Positions 31,301 to 42,388 of a stretch of DNA of 64,000 nt are shown piece by piece. Within the stretch, counting starts at the first letter, position 1, and every line of letters starts with the position of its first letter. The stretch comes from Spiroplasma_E ixodetis_B (lineage in GTDB: Bacteria; Bacillota_I; Bacilli_A; Mycoplasmatales; VBWQ01): contig NZ_AP028955.1 of NCBI RefSeq assembly GCF_040369795.1, positions 1,054,001 to 1,118,000 on the forward strand. Reading direction: 5' to 3'. The position numbers were made by a program, and so were the translations under genes. The notes below the pieces were generated by a model. The model made no database searches and was not told where the DNA came from. It saw only the letters and a list, made by a program, of their open reading frames with translations.

Positions 31301-31920
31301 GTGAAATATAAAAAAATTAATTTAATCGCTATCGCTGGTGGCAGTGCTTCAGGAAAAACAACAGTAGCAGAAAAAATTGCTGAAGCTTATAATAAAAAAA
31401 ATGTCATTTTTGTACAAATGGATAATTATTATCATGACCTTAGTAATTTAAAATTTGAAGAAAGAAAAAAACTAATTTTGATCACCCTAATGCTATTGAT
31501 ATGAAATTATTAATTCATGATTTAGAACAATTATTACTCGGCAATGCTATTGAAGAGCCTATTTATGATTTTAAAATCAATAGTCGCAGTAAAAACACTG
31601 AGATTATTGGTCCGGGTGATGTTATCATTCTGGATGGTATTTTTGTTTTAGAAAATCCTATTATTCGTGAATTATCTACTATCAAAATTTTTGTTGATAC
31701 TGATAGTGATACTAGACTACTAAGAAGAATTAAACGAGATGTTAGTTTTAGAAATCGTACTCTTGACAGTGTTTTACAACAATATGCATTAACCGTTAAA
31801 CCTATGCATGATGCTTTTGTTGAGCCAACTAAACGTTATGCTGATATTATTATTCCTTTTGATTTTCATAATACTGTAGCTATTGATATTATTACTACTA
31901 AACTTAAAGCAATTATTTAA
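31301..31920 (+). pseudogene. udk: Uridine kinase, single frameshift
   Basis: Uridine kinase phosphorylates uridine and cytidine in pyrimidine salvage. A GTG start follows AGGAG. The first part reads the P-loop AIAGGSASGKTTVAEKIAEA, VQMDNYYHDLSNLKFEERKK. One A is missing in the run at 31465-31471; with it the frame continues TNFDHPNAIDMKLLIHDLEQ into 31501-31920 (PIYDFKINSR, GDVIILDGIFVLENPIIREL, RRIKRDVSFRNRTLDSVLQQ). All family motifs are otherwise present at normal length. The change could be a real loss or a sequencing error in a homopolymer. Confidence 0.85.
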
Positions 31921-32052
31921 TAATCGCTTTAATTTTTAATTTTTAGAATAACAATAAAATGCATATTTAAGATTCATTTTTAAATTTTTTTTTATTGTTT
32001 TTTATAAGTTAACAAAGAAGATTATCAACTTAAATAATCAATTTTGTCTTCA

Positions 32053-32086
32053 TTTAGATTTATGAAACGTTGCATTATCTAAAACT
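32053..32086 (-). mobile_element. IS630-family scrap
   Basis: About 33 bp (TTTAGATTTATGAAACGTTG...) are identical to the IS630 DDE segment encoding LDNATFHKSK, read minus. It sits directly against the IS256 end. Confidence 0.6.
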
Positions 32087-33455
32087 AGGTAATGTTTAGT
32101 AATCTGTGTAAATTACAAAAATAACTATGTTTAATTAATTCTAGTAAATAAAATTAAATAACTAGAAAGAGTGAGTTACGTATGTCTAAAAAACAAAATA
32201 TTAATAATAATGACCCAATATCAAAAGTAGTAGATTTATTATTAGAAAATACTGAAGATTTAACAACGGTTTTTAAAGAGGGAGGTTTATATAAAGAATT
32301 AACAAAAAGATTAGTTGGAAAAATGTTGAATTCTGAAATGCAAAATTATTTAGGATATGAAAAAAATCAACATAATAATAGTGATAATGCTCGCAATGGT
32401 ATAAATTCAAAAAAATTAATAACCCAACAAGGTAAAATTGAGATTAATGTACCACGAGATCGTAATAGTAATTTTGATCCAGTAATAGTTGCAAAAAGAC
32501 AAAGAAGATTTGATGGTTTTGATCAACAAGTTCTTTCATTATATGCCAAAGGCATGACTTTATCAGATATTAGAATGCAGTTACAAGAGTTATATCATGG
32601 CGCTGATATTAGTGAAAGTGTTATTAGCCAAATTACTGATGATGTTATTGATGATGTTAAAGCATGACAAAATCGGCCATTAGAAAGTGTTTATCCGATT
32701 GTTTATTTTGATTGTATAGTAGTTAAAGTACGACAAGATAAACGCATTATTAACAAATCAGTTTATATAGCACTAGGAGTTGATTTAGAAGGTAAAAAAG
32801 ATGTTTTAGGTTTATTAATTAGTGAAAATGAAGGTTCTAAGTTTTGATTATCTAATTTCACAGAAATGAAAAATCGAGGCTTAAATGATATTCTTATTGC
32901 TTGTAGTGACAATTTAACAGAAATGTCAGAAGCAATACAATTAGTTTATCCTAAAACCGAACATCAATTATGCATAGTTCATCAAATTAGAAATAGTTTA
33001 AAATATGTTTCATACAAACATAGAAAATCACTAGTTACAGATTTAAAACCAATTTATAGTGCATGTGGCGAAGAACAAGCAATGCAAGCTTTAGAATCTT
33101 TTGAAAGTAAATGAAATAAACAATATCCTCAAATTGCTAAATCATGATATAAAAATTGAGATAATTTAATGGTTTTTATTAGTTATCATGCAGAAATCAA
33201 AAGAGTTATTTATACAACAAATGCTATTGAATCTGTTAATATTCAATTACGAAAAGTTATTAGAAATAAAAAAGTTTTTACAAATGATATGGCAGTTTTT
33301 AAAATATTTTACTTAGTAATTGAAAATATAACAAAAAAATGAACAATGCCCATTCAAAATTGAAATACAGCAATTGCTCATTTTATGATAAAATTTGAAG
33401 ATAGAATTAATCTAAACTAGTAACTTTGTAAAAAGATACACAGATTTTTAAAAAT
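32087..33455 (+). mobile_element. IS256-family element, copy 4, intact transposase
   Basis: The left end GGTAATGTTTAGTAATCTGT is at 32087. The right end runs to TTTTTAAAAATC, where the last few bases are replaced by an IS5 remnant. It is the only copy here with a complete transposase frame. Confidence 0.88.
32182..33420 (+). CDS. IS256-family transposase, 412 aa, intact
   Basis: A continuous frame with TGA as Trp. N-terminal MSKKQNINNNDPISKVVDLL, then the DNA-binding part with GKIEINVPRDRNSNFDP and FDQQVLSLYAKGMTLSDIRM. The catalytic residues are in VYFDCIVVKVRQDKR (Asp), IACSDNLTEMSEAI (Asp) and TTNAIESVNIQL (Glu). It also has the family signature TEHQLCIVHQIRNSLKYV. It may mobilise the other copies in trans. 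Unique changes against the consensus (LVGKML, VNIQLRK, YHAEIKR) leave activity uncertain. Confidence 0.9.
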
Positions 33456-33459
33456 CATC

Positions 33460-33647
33460 ATATTTTTTTAAAAATTTAAATTTTTATCAAGTTAATATAA
33501 AAATAATATTAACAATTTTTGTGTTTGAAATATAAATTTATTTTTAAAGTATTTTTTTAAAAATATTAACTTCTATAATTATTAACACTAAAAAAATTAT
33601 AAATATTATTATTGACAATTGATTAAATTTATTTACGGAATATGTCT
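33460..33647 (+). mobile_element. IS5 right-end remnant
   Basis: 188 bp of the non-coding 3' part ending in TTTACGGAATATGTCT. The rest of the element is lost between IS256 copy 4 and this point. Confidence 0.85.
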
Positions 33648-34100
33648 AATGAAAGAACTTGTTGATCAAAACCACCAAATCTTCTTTGTCTTTTTGCAAC
33701 TATTACTGGCTCAAAATTACTATTACGATCTCGTGGTACATTAATCTCAATTTTACCTTGTTGGGTTATTAATTTTTTTGAATTTATACCATTGCGAGCA
33801 TTATCACTAGTATTATTTTGATTTTTTTTCATATCCTAAATAATTTTGCATTTCAGAATTCAACATTTTTTCAACTAATCTTTTTGTTAATTCTTTATAT
33901 AAACCTACCTCTTTAAAAACTATTGTTAAATCTTCAGTATTTTCTAATAATAAATCTACTGCTTTTGATATTGGAACATTATTATTAATATTTTGTTTTT
34001 TAGACATACGTAACTAACTCTTTCTAGTTATTTAATTTTATTTACTAGAATTAATTAAACATAGTTATTTTTGTAAGTTAAACAGATTACTAAACATTAC
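33648..34100 (-). mobile_element. IS256 5' fragment A
   Basis: Left end at 34100 (AAACATTACC) with about 120 N-terminal transposase codons from the ATG at 34005-34007. A shift in YEKKNQNN (one extra base at about 33825) breaks the frame. It stops at the IS5 remnant. Confidence 0.85.
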
Positions 34101-34492
34101 CGCTCAAAATTACTATTAATATCTCGTGGTACATTAATCTCAATTTTACCTTGTTGAGTTATTAATTTTTTTGAATTTATACCATTGCGAGCATTTTCAC
34201 TAGTATTATGTTGATTTTTTTCATATCCTAAATAATTGTGCATTTCAGAATTCAACATTTTTTCAACTAATCTTTTTGTTAATTCTTTATATAAACCTCC
34301 CTCTTTAAATACGGTTTTTAAATCTTCAGTATTTTCTAATAATAAATCTACTGCTTTTGATATTGGATAATTATTATTAATATTTTGTTTTTTAGACATA
34401 AGTAACTCACTCTTTCTAGTTATTTAATTTTATTTACTATAATTAATTAAACATAGTTATTTTTGTAAGTTACACAGATTACTAAACATTAC
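34101..34492 (-). mobile_element. IS256 5' fragment B
   Basis: A second, separate left end (34492) with about 100 N-terminal codons from the ATG at 34397-34399, open to INVPRDINSNFE. It ends exactly where fragment A's outer end begins, so the two are stacked head to tail. Confidence 0.85.
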
Positions 34493-35320
34493 CATTAATT
34501 GTTGTGTTAATTTAGATTTATGAAACGTCGCATTATCTAAAACTATAATTTGTCCACGCTTTAATACTGGGATTAGTATATTTTTTACATATGATTCAAA
34601 AATTTTACTGTTGCAATGTCCTTCAAATGCTCATAGGGCTTTTAATTTACCTTTATTTAGCGAACGAATTATACTCATTATTTTTATTTTATATGCGGTT
34701 TTATTATCAAATAATATTTTACCTTTTTCAGATCAACCATATTTATAAAATTCATTATCATCAATTCCAGATTCATCAATATATACTAAATCTTCATTCA
34801 TTATTTTAGATATTTCTTTTAAAAAATATTCTTGTTTATTTTTATATCTTTGTTCATATAAAAAAGTTTTTTTATATGTATAATTTAGTTTTTTGAAATA
34901 GTTATAAACTGTTTCTTTAGTCATATCATGAAATTTTTCAATTACTTTTTTAACTGTAACATCTTTATTTTGCACTAAATAATTTTTTAATTCATCTAAA
35001 TCCTTTATTTTTTGGCTATGTCCTTTTTGATAATTCAAAATTGGTTTTATATGCCCAGTTTCTTTTTTTCTTTTTCTTCATAAGAATAAAGTCTTTCTAG
35101 TAATATTGAACACTTTACAAATTTCTTTAATTTTCATGTTTTTACTTTCATAGGCTTCTATTACTTTTCTTCGTAAGTCTTAACTGTATGGTTTTGGCAT
35201 AATTTAATCTTCCTAATCTATTTTAAATATTGCTGAATTGTACTTTTAAATTCAAAAACTGTTTAAATTACATATTATTATTTTACATTATTTATGAGTA
35301 AAAATTACTTTAGTTAGTTA
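34493..35320 (-). mobile_element. IS630-family element, copy 3, 3' end missing
   Basis: Outer end at 35320 (TTTAGTTAGTTA, mutated) followed by TA. The transposase start lies near 35198-35200 with TCA/TGA-type changes in the first codons (KPYS-stop). The frame is open over MNYQKGHSQKIKDLDELKNY to YIDESGIDDNEFYKYG. Cut by IS256 fragment B. Confidence 0.82.
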
Positions 35321-35322
35321 TA

Positions 35323-35371
35323 CCTAATTTTAAACATGAAGTAAATACTAACTATTCTTATTTTATAGAAA
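35323..35371 (+). other. 49-bp island of non-IS DNA
   Basis: Between IS630 and IS5 ends there is a short stretch readable as PNFKHEVNTNYSYFIEK. It is probably all that is left of a host gene; no identity can be given. Confidence 0.35.
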
Positions 35372-35897
35372 AGGCATATTCCGTAAATAAATTTTTTAAA
35401 AGTCAATTAATAATTTAAAATTTATTTTATAATTTATTTATTAATAAATTAATAAGGTGTTGATAAAAATGAATTTTGAAAATTTAAAAAAATTAAAAAA
35501 TGAACAATTTTATAGATATTTTGGTATAAAACGTTTTCATTTTGATGAAATGTTAACAAAATTAATTGAAATAGAAAATTTAAAAAAAACTAAAGGTAGA
35601 AAATATAAACTTTCAGTTGAAGAAAGATTGATGATGACTTTAGTATACTGAAAAGAATATTATACTTTTTTCCAAATGAGTATTAAATATAAAATGAGTG
35701 CATCAAGTTGTTTTCGAAATATTACTTGAGTAGAAAATAAACTTAGTGATGACAAAGATTATCAGTTTTTAAAAACAAAATATAAATCAAAAATTGAGAA
35801 AAAACAAGAAGATTTAAATGAATTTCAATTTTATTTAATTGATTCAACTGAAATTGAAATTGAAAGACCAACTAAAAAAAACTACAGTTATAATATT
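35372..35897 (+). mobile_element. IS5-family element, copy 6, 5' half
   Basis: Left end AGGCATATTCCGTAAATAA (one change) and an open orfA from 35469 to the A8 run at the frameshift site (ACTAAAAAAAACTAC). It is cut by IS3 copy 4 directly after that. Confidence 0.85.
35469..35897 (+). pseudogene. IS5-family orfA, 3' cut by IS3
   Basis: MNFENLKKLKNEQFYRYFGI, KRFHFDEMLTKLIEIENLKK, the HTH region and FYLIDSTEIEIERPTKKNYS (first catalytic Asp) are all open; TGA codons read Trp. It cannot yield the fused transposase because orfB is missing. Confidence 0.8.
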
Positions 35898-37117
35898 TGG
35901 AATGGCAACCTTTTTTAGGACTGTTTTTTGGTAGACATTTGTGCTTGGTTTTTTATGGGGGTTAAGTAGTTTAGAGTGCTGTGGATTCTTATGTTGTTGT
36001 ATCAATTGATATAATCAAATAATTCTAATTTTAATTGGATTAATGATGTAAAATTTTTATCATTAATAAACTCTGTTTTGAAAGTTTTGAAAGTTGCTTC
36101 AGCAACATCGTTATCATAAGGACAACCTTTTTTGCTTAAAGAGTGGGTAATATTGAAGGCTAATAAAAGTTTATCAATAGTTTTATTATTAAATTCATTA
36201 CCGCGATCGCTATGAAATATTTGAATATTTTTTAAACAACGATTTGAGCACATAAATGCTTGATATACTAATGATGCATCTTTTTTATTACCTACACTAT
36301 GTCCAATAATTTCGCGATTGTACAGGTCGATTAATAAGCAAATATAGTTTCATTTACCATTAACTTGAACATAAGTTAAATCACTAACAATAACTTCATT
36401 TTTAAGCCTGTTATTAAAGTCTCTATTAACAAGATTAGTAATTTGACTATCATTGACTTTATTATGATAATTTTTGTATGATAATTTAGTGTATTTTGAT
36501 ATTAAATTATGTTTATTCATAATTTTTTTAATTTTTCGTCTTGATAAATTAATTTTCTTTTCTTTTAGAACAACTTTTAATCTTCTTGTTCCATAAGTTT
36601 CTTTATTTTCTTTAAAAGCGCTAATAACAGCTTCATCATACATATTATTTTGAATTTTATCTTCTTTTTTCTTGAAATTAAAATAATATGTTGATTTAGA
36701 GATTTTTAAAAAACGACACATTGTACGAATTTTATATTTAACTTTATTTTTAGTAATAATTTCTATTTTCTGCCTATTATTAGTGCTGCTTGCTTTAAAA
36801 TATCATTTTCCATTCTTAATTGTTTTAATTCTTTTCTTAATTTAATTAATTCATTTTCTTCAACAGAACGGTTATCTTTGGTTTTAAAACTGCCTGAATT
36901 AGTAAATTGCTTAATTCAATTATAAGCAGCTGCTCTTGTAACAGTGTACTCTTTAGCAAGACAAGACACTGACTTACCACTTTGATATAAAGCTACTATT
37001 TGTTTTTTAAATTAATCTTAATATGAGTTAATATTGGCCATAATTATAATTCCTTTCTTTTAACTAATTTGTTCACTTGTCTACGCAATTAGTGCCCAAT
37101 AAAGTGTAACCCATCCA
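35898..37117 (-). mobile_element. IS3-family element, copy 4, orfB intact
   Basis: 1220 bp, ends TGGAATGGCAACC and CCCATCCA. Left flank is IS5, right flank is the tail of another gene. orfA has an early TAA (SY-stop-D, near 37018), so the usual fused product is not expected. Confidence 0.9.
35915..36721 (-). CDS. IS3-family orfB transposase, 268 aa
   Basis: It is open from MCRFLKISKSTYYFNFKKKE to the end HSTLNYLTPIKNQAQMSTKK QS. The catalytic triad is visible: VIVSDLTYVQVNGKW (Asp), IFHSDRGNEFNNK (Asp) and CPYDNDVAEATFKTFKTE (Glu). TGA is read as Trp at KWNYICLL and YINWYNN. In most IS3 elements orfB is made only as a fusion with orfA through -1 slipping. Here orfA is broken, so expression is doubtful. 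Confidence 0.85.
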
Positions 37118-37399
37118 GCAATAATAATTACTAATAGCAATAACATTAATAATAACAATCAAAAAAATAGTATTTTATCAACAAATGAAATTTAAATCCA
37201 AAAATTAATACAAGGTTTATTACTAAAAAAGGGAATAAAATTTAACAAAAGTGATAACATTCTAGAGCAGCCACTGATTAGTAAATTAATCAAAAATAAA
37301 CAAATAAAAATAAAAAATAATCATTTATCTTGCACAAATAGTTCCTGATTATTGTTAAATGATTTAATAGTTGATATTATAACTAATACTACTATTTAA
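37118..37399 (+). pseudogene. 3' end of a gene, possibly hemW-like
   Basis: The frame from the IS3 edge reads Asn-rich NNNNQKNSILSTNEI, a TAA, then IQKLIQGLLLKKGIKFNKSD, NILEQPLISKLIKNKQIKIK and NNHLSCTNSSWLLLNDLIVD II to a TAA at 37397. The end (a hydrophobic helix after a Lys-rich strand, then a C-terminal LLLNDLIVDII) looks like the C-terminus of radical-SAM HemW proteins, but this is a weak match by eye. The 5' part is gone. Confidence 0.35.
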
Positions 37400-37425
37400 A
37401 TTTATATATCAAGGAGTGAATAAAT

Positions 37426-38787
37426 ATGAAATTCAATGAAAAATTGTTAAAAGAAAAATATTTTCCGCAAGCGCTAACAAAAATAAAAGAAATTGTTAAA
37501 ATTCAATCATATGCTCAACCACCCGCAACAACAGCACCTTATGGGCCTGGTGTTAAAAAAGTATTAGATTATGCTATTAATTTAGTGCAAGAATTAGGTT
37601 TTAAAACTTATCGTGACAAAAACAATAAATATGGATATTTAGAATATGGTGATGGTAAAGAAATATTTGCCATATTAGGCCATCTTGATGTTGTACCACC
37701 AGGTAATTTAGAAGAATGAAAAATTCCACCTTTTTCGCCAGAAATTATTAATGATATTTTATATGGACGAGGTGTATTAGATGATAAAGGTCCAACAATT
37801 ATTATTCTATACTGTTTAAAATATTTAAAAGATCATGGTTATCAACCAAATCGTCGAATTAGAGTTATCTTTGGTTTAACTGAAGAAACAACATGAGATT
37901 CAATTAACACATATATGAAGCAAGAAGGTACTCCAACTTTTGGTTTTACTCCTGATGGTATGTTTCCGCTAGTATATGCTGAAAAAGGAATTATTAACTT
38001 AGATATTATTGGTACAGGTCATAAATCCATTGTTATTAATGCAGGTGATGTTTACAATGTCACTTGTTCTACTAGTAATATTAATGGTGTTGATATTGAA
38101 TCATTTGTTAAAATTGGGAAAAATAAGAACTATCGAATTGAAAATAATAATCAACAAATTACCATTCATGGTAAACCAGCACATGGGTCACGACCAGATG
38201 AAGGAATTAATGCAGGATTAAGAAGTTTATTAATTTTAAATGAACTTAAAGTTGAACATAATCTAATTAAATTTGTTGGTGATATTTTACAAGAAGATAC
38301 TGCTTTAACAAAATATTTTGGTGATTTAGATGATGAATCTGGAAGTTTTACTATTAATGTTGGCATTGTTGAAATTAATAGCAAAAATTCAAAATTAGGA
38401 TGTAATATCCGTATTCCAGTTAAAACTGATTTACAAGAAATTTTAAATAGATTAACAAAAATATTAAAACCTTATAATTTAACAATAAAACAACAACATT
38501 ATGATAAACCATTATATATGCCACAAGAATCAACAATTGTTATTAAATTAATGGAAATTTATCAAGAAGTTACTGGTGATAAAAAAGCAAAACCAATTGC
38601 AATTGGTGGTGGAACTTATGGTAGAGCAATGCCAAATTGTGTAGCATTTGGTGCAATATTTGATCACACTAACTCAACTGAACATCAATATAATGAATGT
38701 ATTAAAGTTGACAAATTATGAAAATCAATGTTAATTTATGTACGTGCTATTAGTACACTGGGAAGTTTAGAAATTGGTAAATTATAA
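37426..38787 (+). CDS. pepV: PepV-type M20 dipeptidase, 453 aa
   Basis: This is a cytosolic metallopeptidase of the M20 family acting on dipeptides. Seen: GHLDVVPPGNLEEWKIPPFS (first metal His, Asp near residues 86-88), LYGRGVLDDKGPTI (bridging Asp), LTEETTWDS (Glu pair), FTPDGMFPLVYAEKG, the lid-domain HGKPAHGSRPDEGINAG and the final metal His in STEHQYNECI. Length and order match PepV. The ATG lies 7 nt after AAGGAG. It gives an amino acid source for an auxotrophic organism. A clear terminator follows. Confidence 0.92.
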
Positions 38788-38822
38788 AAAAAGTTAGAAT
38801 AGTTTATTCTGACTTTTTTTAT
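38787..38822 (+). terminator. pepV terminator
   Basis: AAAGTTAGAATA - GTT - TATTCTGACTTT with one G-T pair, then a T run. It may also serve the opposing gene that ends at 38840. Confidence 0.7.
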
Positions 38823-38839
38823 TTTCATTCAAATAAATT

Positions 38840-40000
38840 TTATGCAATTGAAGGATTTCTAGAACAACCACCAAATGCAGGACCATTAATACTATTAATA
38901 ACACTCACCAATTCATCATTAAAGTTATTAGTTAATTGTCGTTCATCACTACTATTAATACTCATATAATTACTATTAGTTACTATTTCCTCTAATTCAT
39001 TATTTGGAGTAGACTTAAAAAATTTCTGTCATTGTTTTTTAGCATATTTATTTAATACTTTATTACCAATAGTATCATTGATAATTAAACCAAACATAAT
39101 AGCAAACATTGGAACTTGAAAAAATGTAGATTCAAATTCTGGTAATCTATCAGCAGTATACATAACAGCTGCAGTTTTAATTGCATTATCTATTATAGTC
39201 GCTATTACCATTGCTGTTAAATAACCACCACTTTTTAAAAGACTCATACATTTTGATTGTTGAGAAAATAATGATTCTAACTCATTATTTTCATTAATAT
39301 TATTATTTAAACAATTAAAATATCTTTTGAAAGCAAACCACATATATGTTTTTGTTAAATATTCTATACCCTTATCTATTAAGATAGAAGTATAACATAA
39401 AACTTCTGCTCGTATAATTGTTGATAAAATATTTGGTCCATAAATAATTTTACTTCAATATTCAGCTAAACTAGTTAAAGAACCAACTGAATACATACTA
39501 GAAGCCGTGATCATAAAATGATTAGAAATTCAATATCCAACTTTTGCTATTAGCATTTTTCCAAAGATAGTTGTTTTTGAAAGACATGAATAACCTTCTT
39601 CAAAACCAATTTCAGAATATAAAGATAAAAGTGGACTCATGTCTTGATCAGCAGTTCTATTAAATACTGTTCTTCCTTCTTGTCAAATTTTTTCTGCTCC
39701 CCATTTTCATAAATTCATTGCTTGTGTACTAATTACCAATTGTACTGGAGTTACTCCAAAATCAACTAAATTATTTAAAGGATTTACTTTATTTCAATCA
39801 AATGATCCAACACTAGTAACTGTTACCTGAAATACTCGTTGTACAGTTTTCAAACCAACTGCCGCTGTTAATAAACCAGCTGTTCCAATTATTTTTTTAG
39901 TATCTGATCATATTAAACTACTTCAACTATTATTAATAGTATTTGCTTCTATATTACTATCTATATCATTATTTATTAATAACTCTTCTTCTTGTGGCAT
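38840..40000 (-). CDS. Membrane protein of unknown function, 386 aa
   Basis: One frame with TGA as Trp from the ATG at 40000. It starts acidic (MPQEEELLINNDIDSNIEAN), then has hydrophobic segments such as IIGTAGLLTAAVGLKTV, GKMLIAKVGYWISNHFMITA, GGYLTAMVIATIIDNAIKTA and VPMFAIMFGLIINDTIGNKV. A charged loop lies between (FKRYFNCLNNNINENNELES). The tail is polar and ends GPAFGGCSRNPSIA. The ribosome site is weak (AGAGAAGAG). I do not recognise a family. It is convergent with pepV. Confidence 0.7.
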
Positions 40001-40089
40001 TTTTTTCTCTTCTCTCTATTTCTTTATTAAAACATAAAAAACACATTAGTAACAAACTTTACAAAAGTGGTTATAAACCATATTTTGTT

Positions 40090-41095
40090 AAATTGCTTTG
40101 GTTTTTATCCCTTTATGTACTATTTTTAAATTTTATCAAATAAATGGAGATAAAAGCCTATCTAGGAAATTATCCTCACATGTATCTAAATCAAACACAA
40201 AATTATAGTTTCAAAACTAGGTATCTTATTGAATTTATATGCAGCTTCTTTTGCATATAAATGAATATTGTGTTTTGAAACTTTTATGTGTGTTCGGAAA
40301 GTTCGTCGGATGTGTTTTCATGCAGATTCAATCTGGTTTGTGTTTACACATGTTGATGACACATACCCAACTTCATGATTTACGATTTCATGTTTGTGAT
40401 AGAAGTTTTTGAAACTTCCATATCCCTTCCAAGAATCCGTAAATAGACAACACCCATTAGAAATGTGTTTCAATGCAAATCATAAAAGGTTTTTCTCATT
40501 TGCTTTTTTCAATACTTTCACAATTAGTTTGTTGCTGTTTTTCTCATAAACTCCAACAATCAAGGTTTTATTCAACAAGGATCTTCCTTGTTTTTTTAAA
40601 ACCTACATGTGAAAGATACATTTCATCCATCTGTGCTGTGCCATCATCAATGAACCCTGCATCTGGATTCCAAATTCTAATTCTGATTTCATGACCCATT
40701 CTTCAAGCTGTTTTATATGCCACGCCCAATTCCCTTGCAACATCTGTTGATGGTATACCATGCTTTGTGTTTATTCATCTAAAGATGAGATAAAAACAAG
40801 ATGTCAAAGGTGTTTGTGACTTGTGAAAAACGGTGTCATGAAGAATACTAAATGTTTGATGACATTTCAAACATCTTATTCTTCTCAAATCAGAAACATT
40901 CAAACTAGAAGAAGCACACCTGATACATTTCATTAATTTCAACTTCGCTATATATTTCAAACAATCGTTTTCATTTTGAAATATGCTATTGAATTCATTT
41001 CAATTCATTTTTTCCTCCACACTAGTAAATGCGGTGATAATTTCCATTGCTTTTATGTTTTTTAACATTATTATAAAGGATTATCACTTAATAAT
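40090..41095 (-). mobile_element. IS1595/ISXO2-like element
   Basis: A transposase gene (40186-41008) is flanked by inverted sequences AGGAAATTATCC (40164 on) and GGTGATAATTTCC (41032-41044). Homology with the fragment at 30098-30515 runs further, to about 40095 (TTTATCCCTTTATGTAC). The outer limits are approximate because I could not find a clean target duplication. Confidence 0.7.
40186..41008 (-). pseudogene. IS1595-like transposase with frameshift
   Basis: Start MNWNEFNSIFQNENDCLKYI follows GGAGG. A zinc ribbon comes next: MKCIRCASSS ... RRIRCLKCHQTFS. Then RWINTKHGIPSTDVARELGV (HTH) and DDGTAQMDEMYLSHVGFK, which holds the first catalytic Asp. An A7 run at 40591-40597 puts the rest (QGRSLLNKTLIVGVYEKNSN, FTDSWKGYGSF, NTNQIESAWKHIRR) in another frame. 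Six A would restore it. The order of motifs is that of ISXO2-like transposases. Confidence 0.75.
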
Positions 41096-41129
41096 CAATA
41101 TGTAAATTCAATAATTTAAAAATATTTAT

Positions 41130-41158
41130 TTGGGTATTTATTATATATTTGTTACAAT
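41130..41158 (+). promoter_or_regulatory. mnmA promoter
   Basis: TTGGGT at 41130-41135 and TACAAT at 41153-41158 with a 17-bp spacer and TG before the -10. It is 37 nt upstream of the start codon. Confidence 0.55.
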
Positions 41159-41195
41159 TATTAAGCATTTATGAAAAGTACTAAGGAGTAATAAA

Positions 41196-42311
41196 ATGAC
41201 AGAAAAAAAACGCATTGTTGTTGGTATGAGTGGTGGAGTTGATTCATCAGTAACAGCAGCACTTTTACAAGCAGAAGGGCATGAAGTTATTGGTCTTTTT
41301 ATGCGTAATTGAGATTCACTTTTAAATAATGATTTACAAGGTAACAATAATCAAGATATTTGTCCACAAGAACAAGATTATCTTGATGCTTTAACTGTTT
41401 GCCAAAAATTAAATATTAAATTAGAAAGAATTGATTTTGTTAAGGAATATTGAGATAATGTTTTTACTTATTTTCTTGAAGAATTTAAAAAAAGTCGTAC
41501 TCCCAATCCCGATATTTTATGTAACAAATATATTAAATTCGATGCTTTTTTAAAATATGCACAAAAAAATTTACAACCAGATTATATTGCAACGGGGCAC
41601 TATGCACGAATTAACTACAACCCAATTACTAAACAATATCAGTTATTAAAAGGAATTGACGATAATAAGGATCAAAGTTATTTTTTATGTCAATTAACAC
41701 AAAAACAATTAAAATATAGTTTATTTCCTTTAGGTAATAAAACTAAAACTGAAGTTAGGGAATTAGCGAAAATATATAATTTACCAACAGCAACAAAAAA
41801 AGATTCTACTGGCATATGTTTTATTGGTAATCGTAATTTTCAAACATTTTTAACAAATTATTTACCAGCTAATCCGGGCAAAATTGTTGATATTAATACC
41901 AAAACTACTATTGGTAATCACAATGGTGTTTACTACTATACACTTGGTCAAAGAAAAGGTATTAATCTTTCAGGAATGAAAGTTCCGTATTTTGTTGTTG
42001 AAAAAGATGTTACTAATAATATCCTTTATGTTGCTAATGATAATGAAAATAAATGATTAATGAATAGCAATTGTACTGTTAAATCATTGAATTGAATTAA
42101 TAATAGTACATTAAAAAACCCTTTAAAATGTAATGCAAAATTTCGCTATCGTCAATCTGATGTTGCTGTTATTATTAATTTTATTAATAATGATGAAATT
42201 AAGGTTGAATTTTCAGAAAAGATACGCGCTATTACGCCTGGTCAAACCGCTGTTTTTTATGATGGTGATATTTGTCTTGGTGGTGGAGTTATTGACCAAA
42301 TATTTCGCTAA
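41196..42311 (+). CDS. mnmA: tRNA 2-thiouridylase MnmA, 371 aa
   Basis: MnmA puts sulfur on U34 of tRNA for Lys, Glu and Gln, using ATP and a sulfur donor. Seen: the PP-loop VVGMSGGVDSSVTAALLQAE at residues 8-27, TPNPDILCNKYIKFDAFL with the first catalytic Cys, DYIATGHYARI, KDQSYFLCQLTQ, and KKDSTGICFIGNRNFQTFLT with the second Cys. The C-terminal beta barrel has ITPGQTAVFYDGDICLGGGV. Normal length. The ATG follows AAGGAG. TGA is used for Trp (e.g. NWDSLLNND). Single gene with its own promoter. Confidence 0.96.
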
Positions 42312-42388
42312 TCAATTATTAAAAAAACTGATATAAATAATAAAATTTTAATTGCATATTTTTTTATAATTTTCAAGATTCAAAAATT

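Noticed and set aside
39943..40143. Plus-strand hydrophobic 66-codon frame
   Set aside because: It overlaps the start of the minus-strand membrane protein and the IS1595 edge; no ribosome site.
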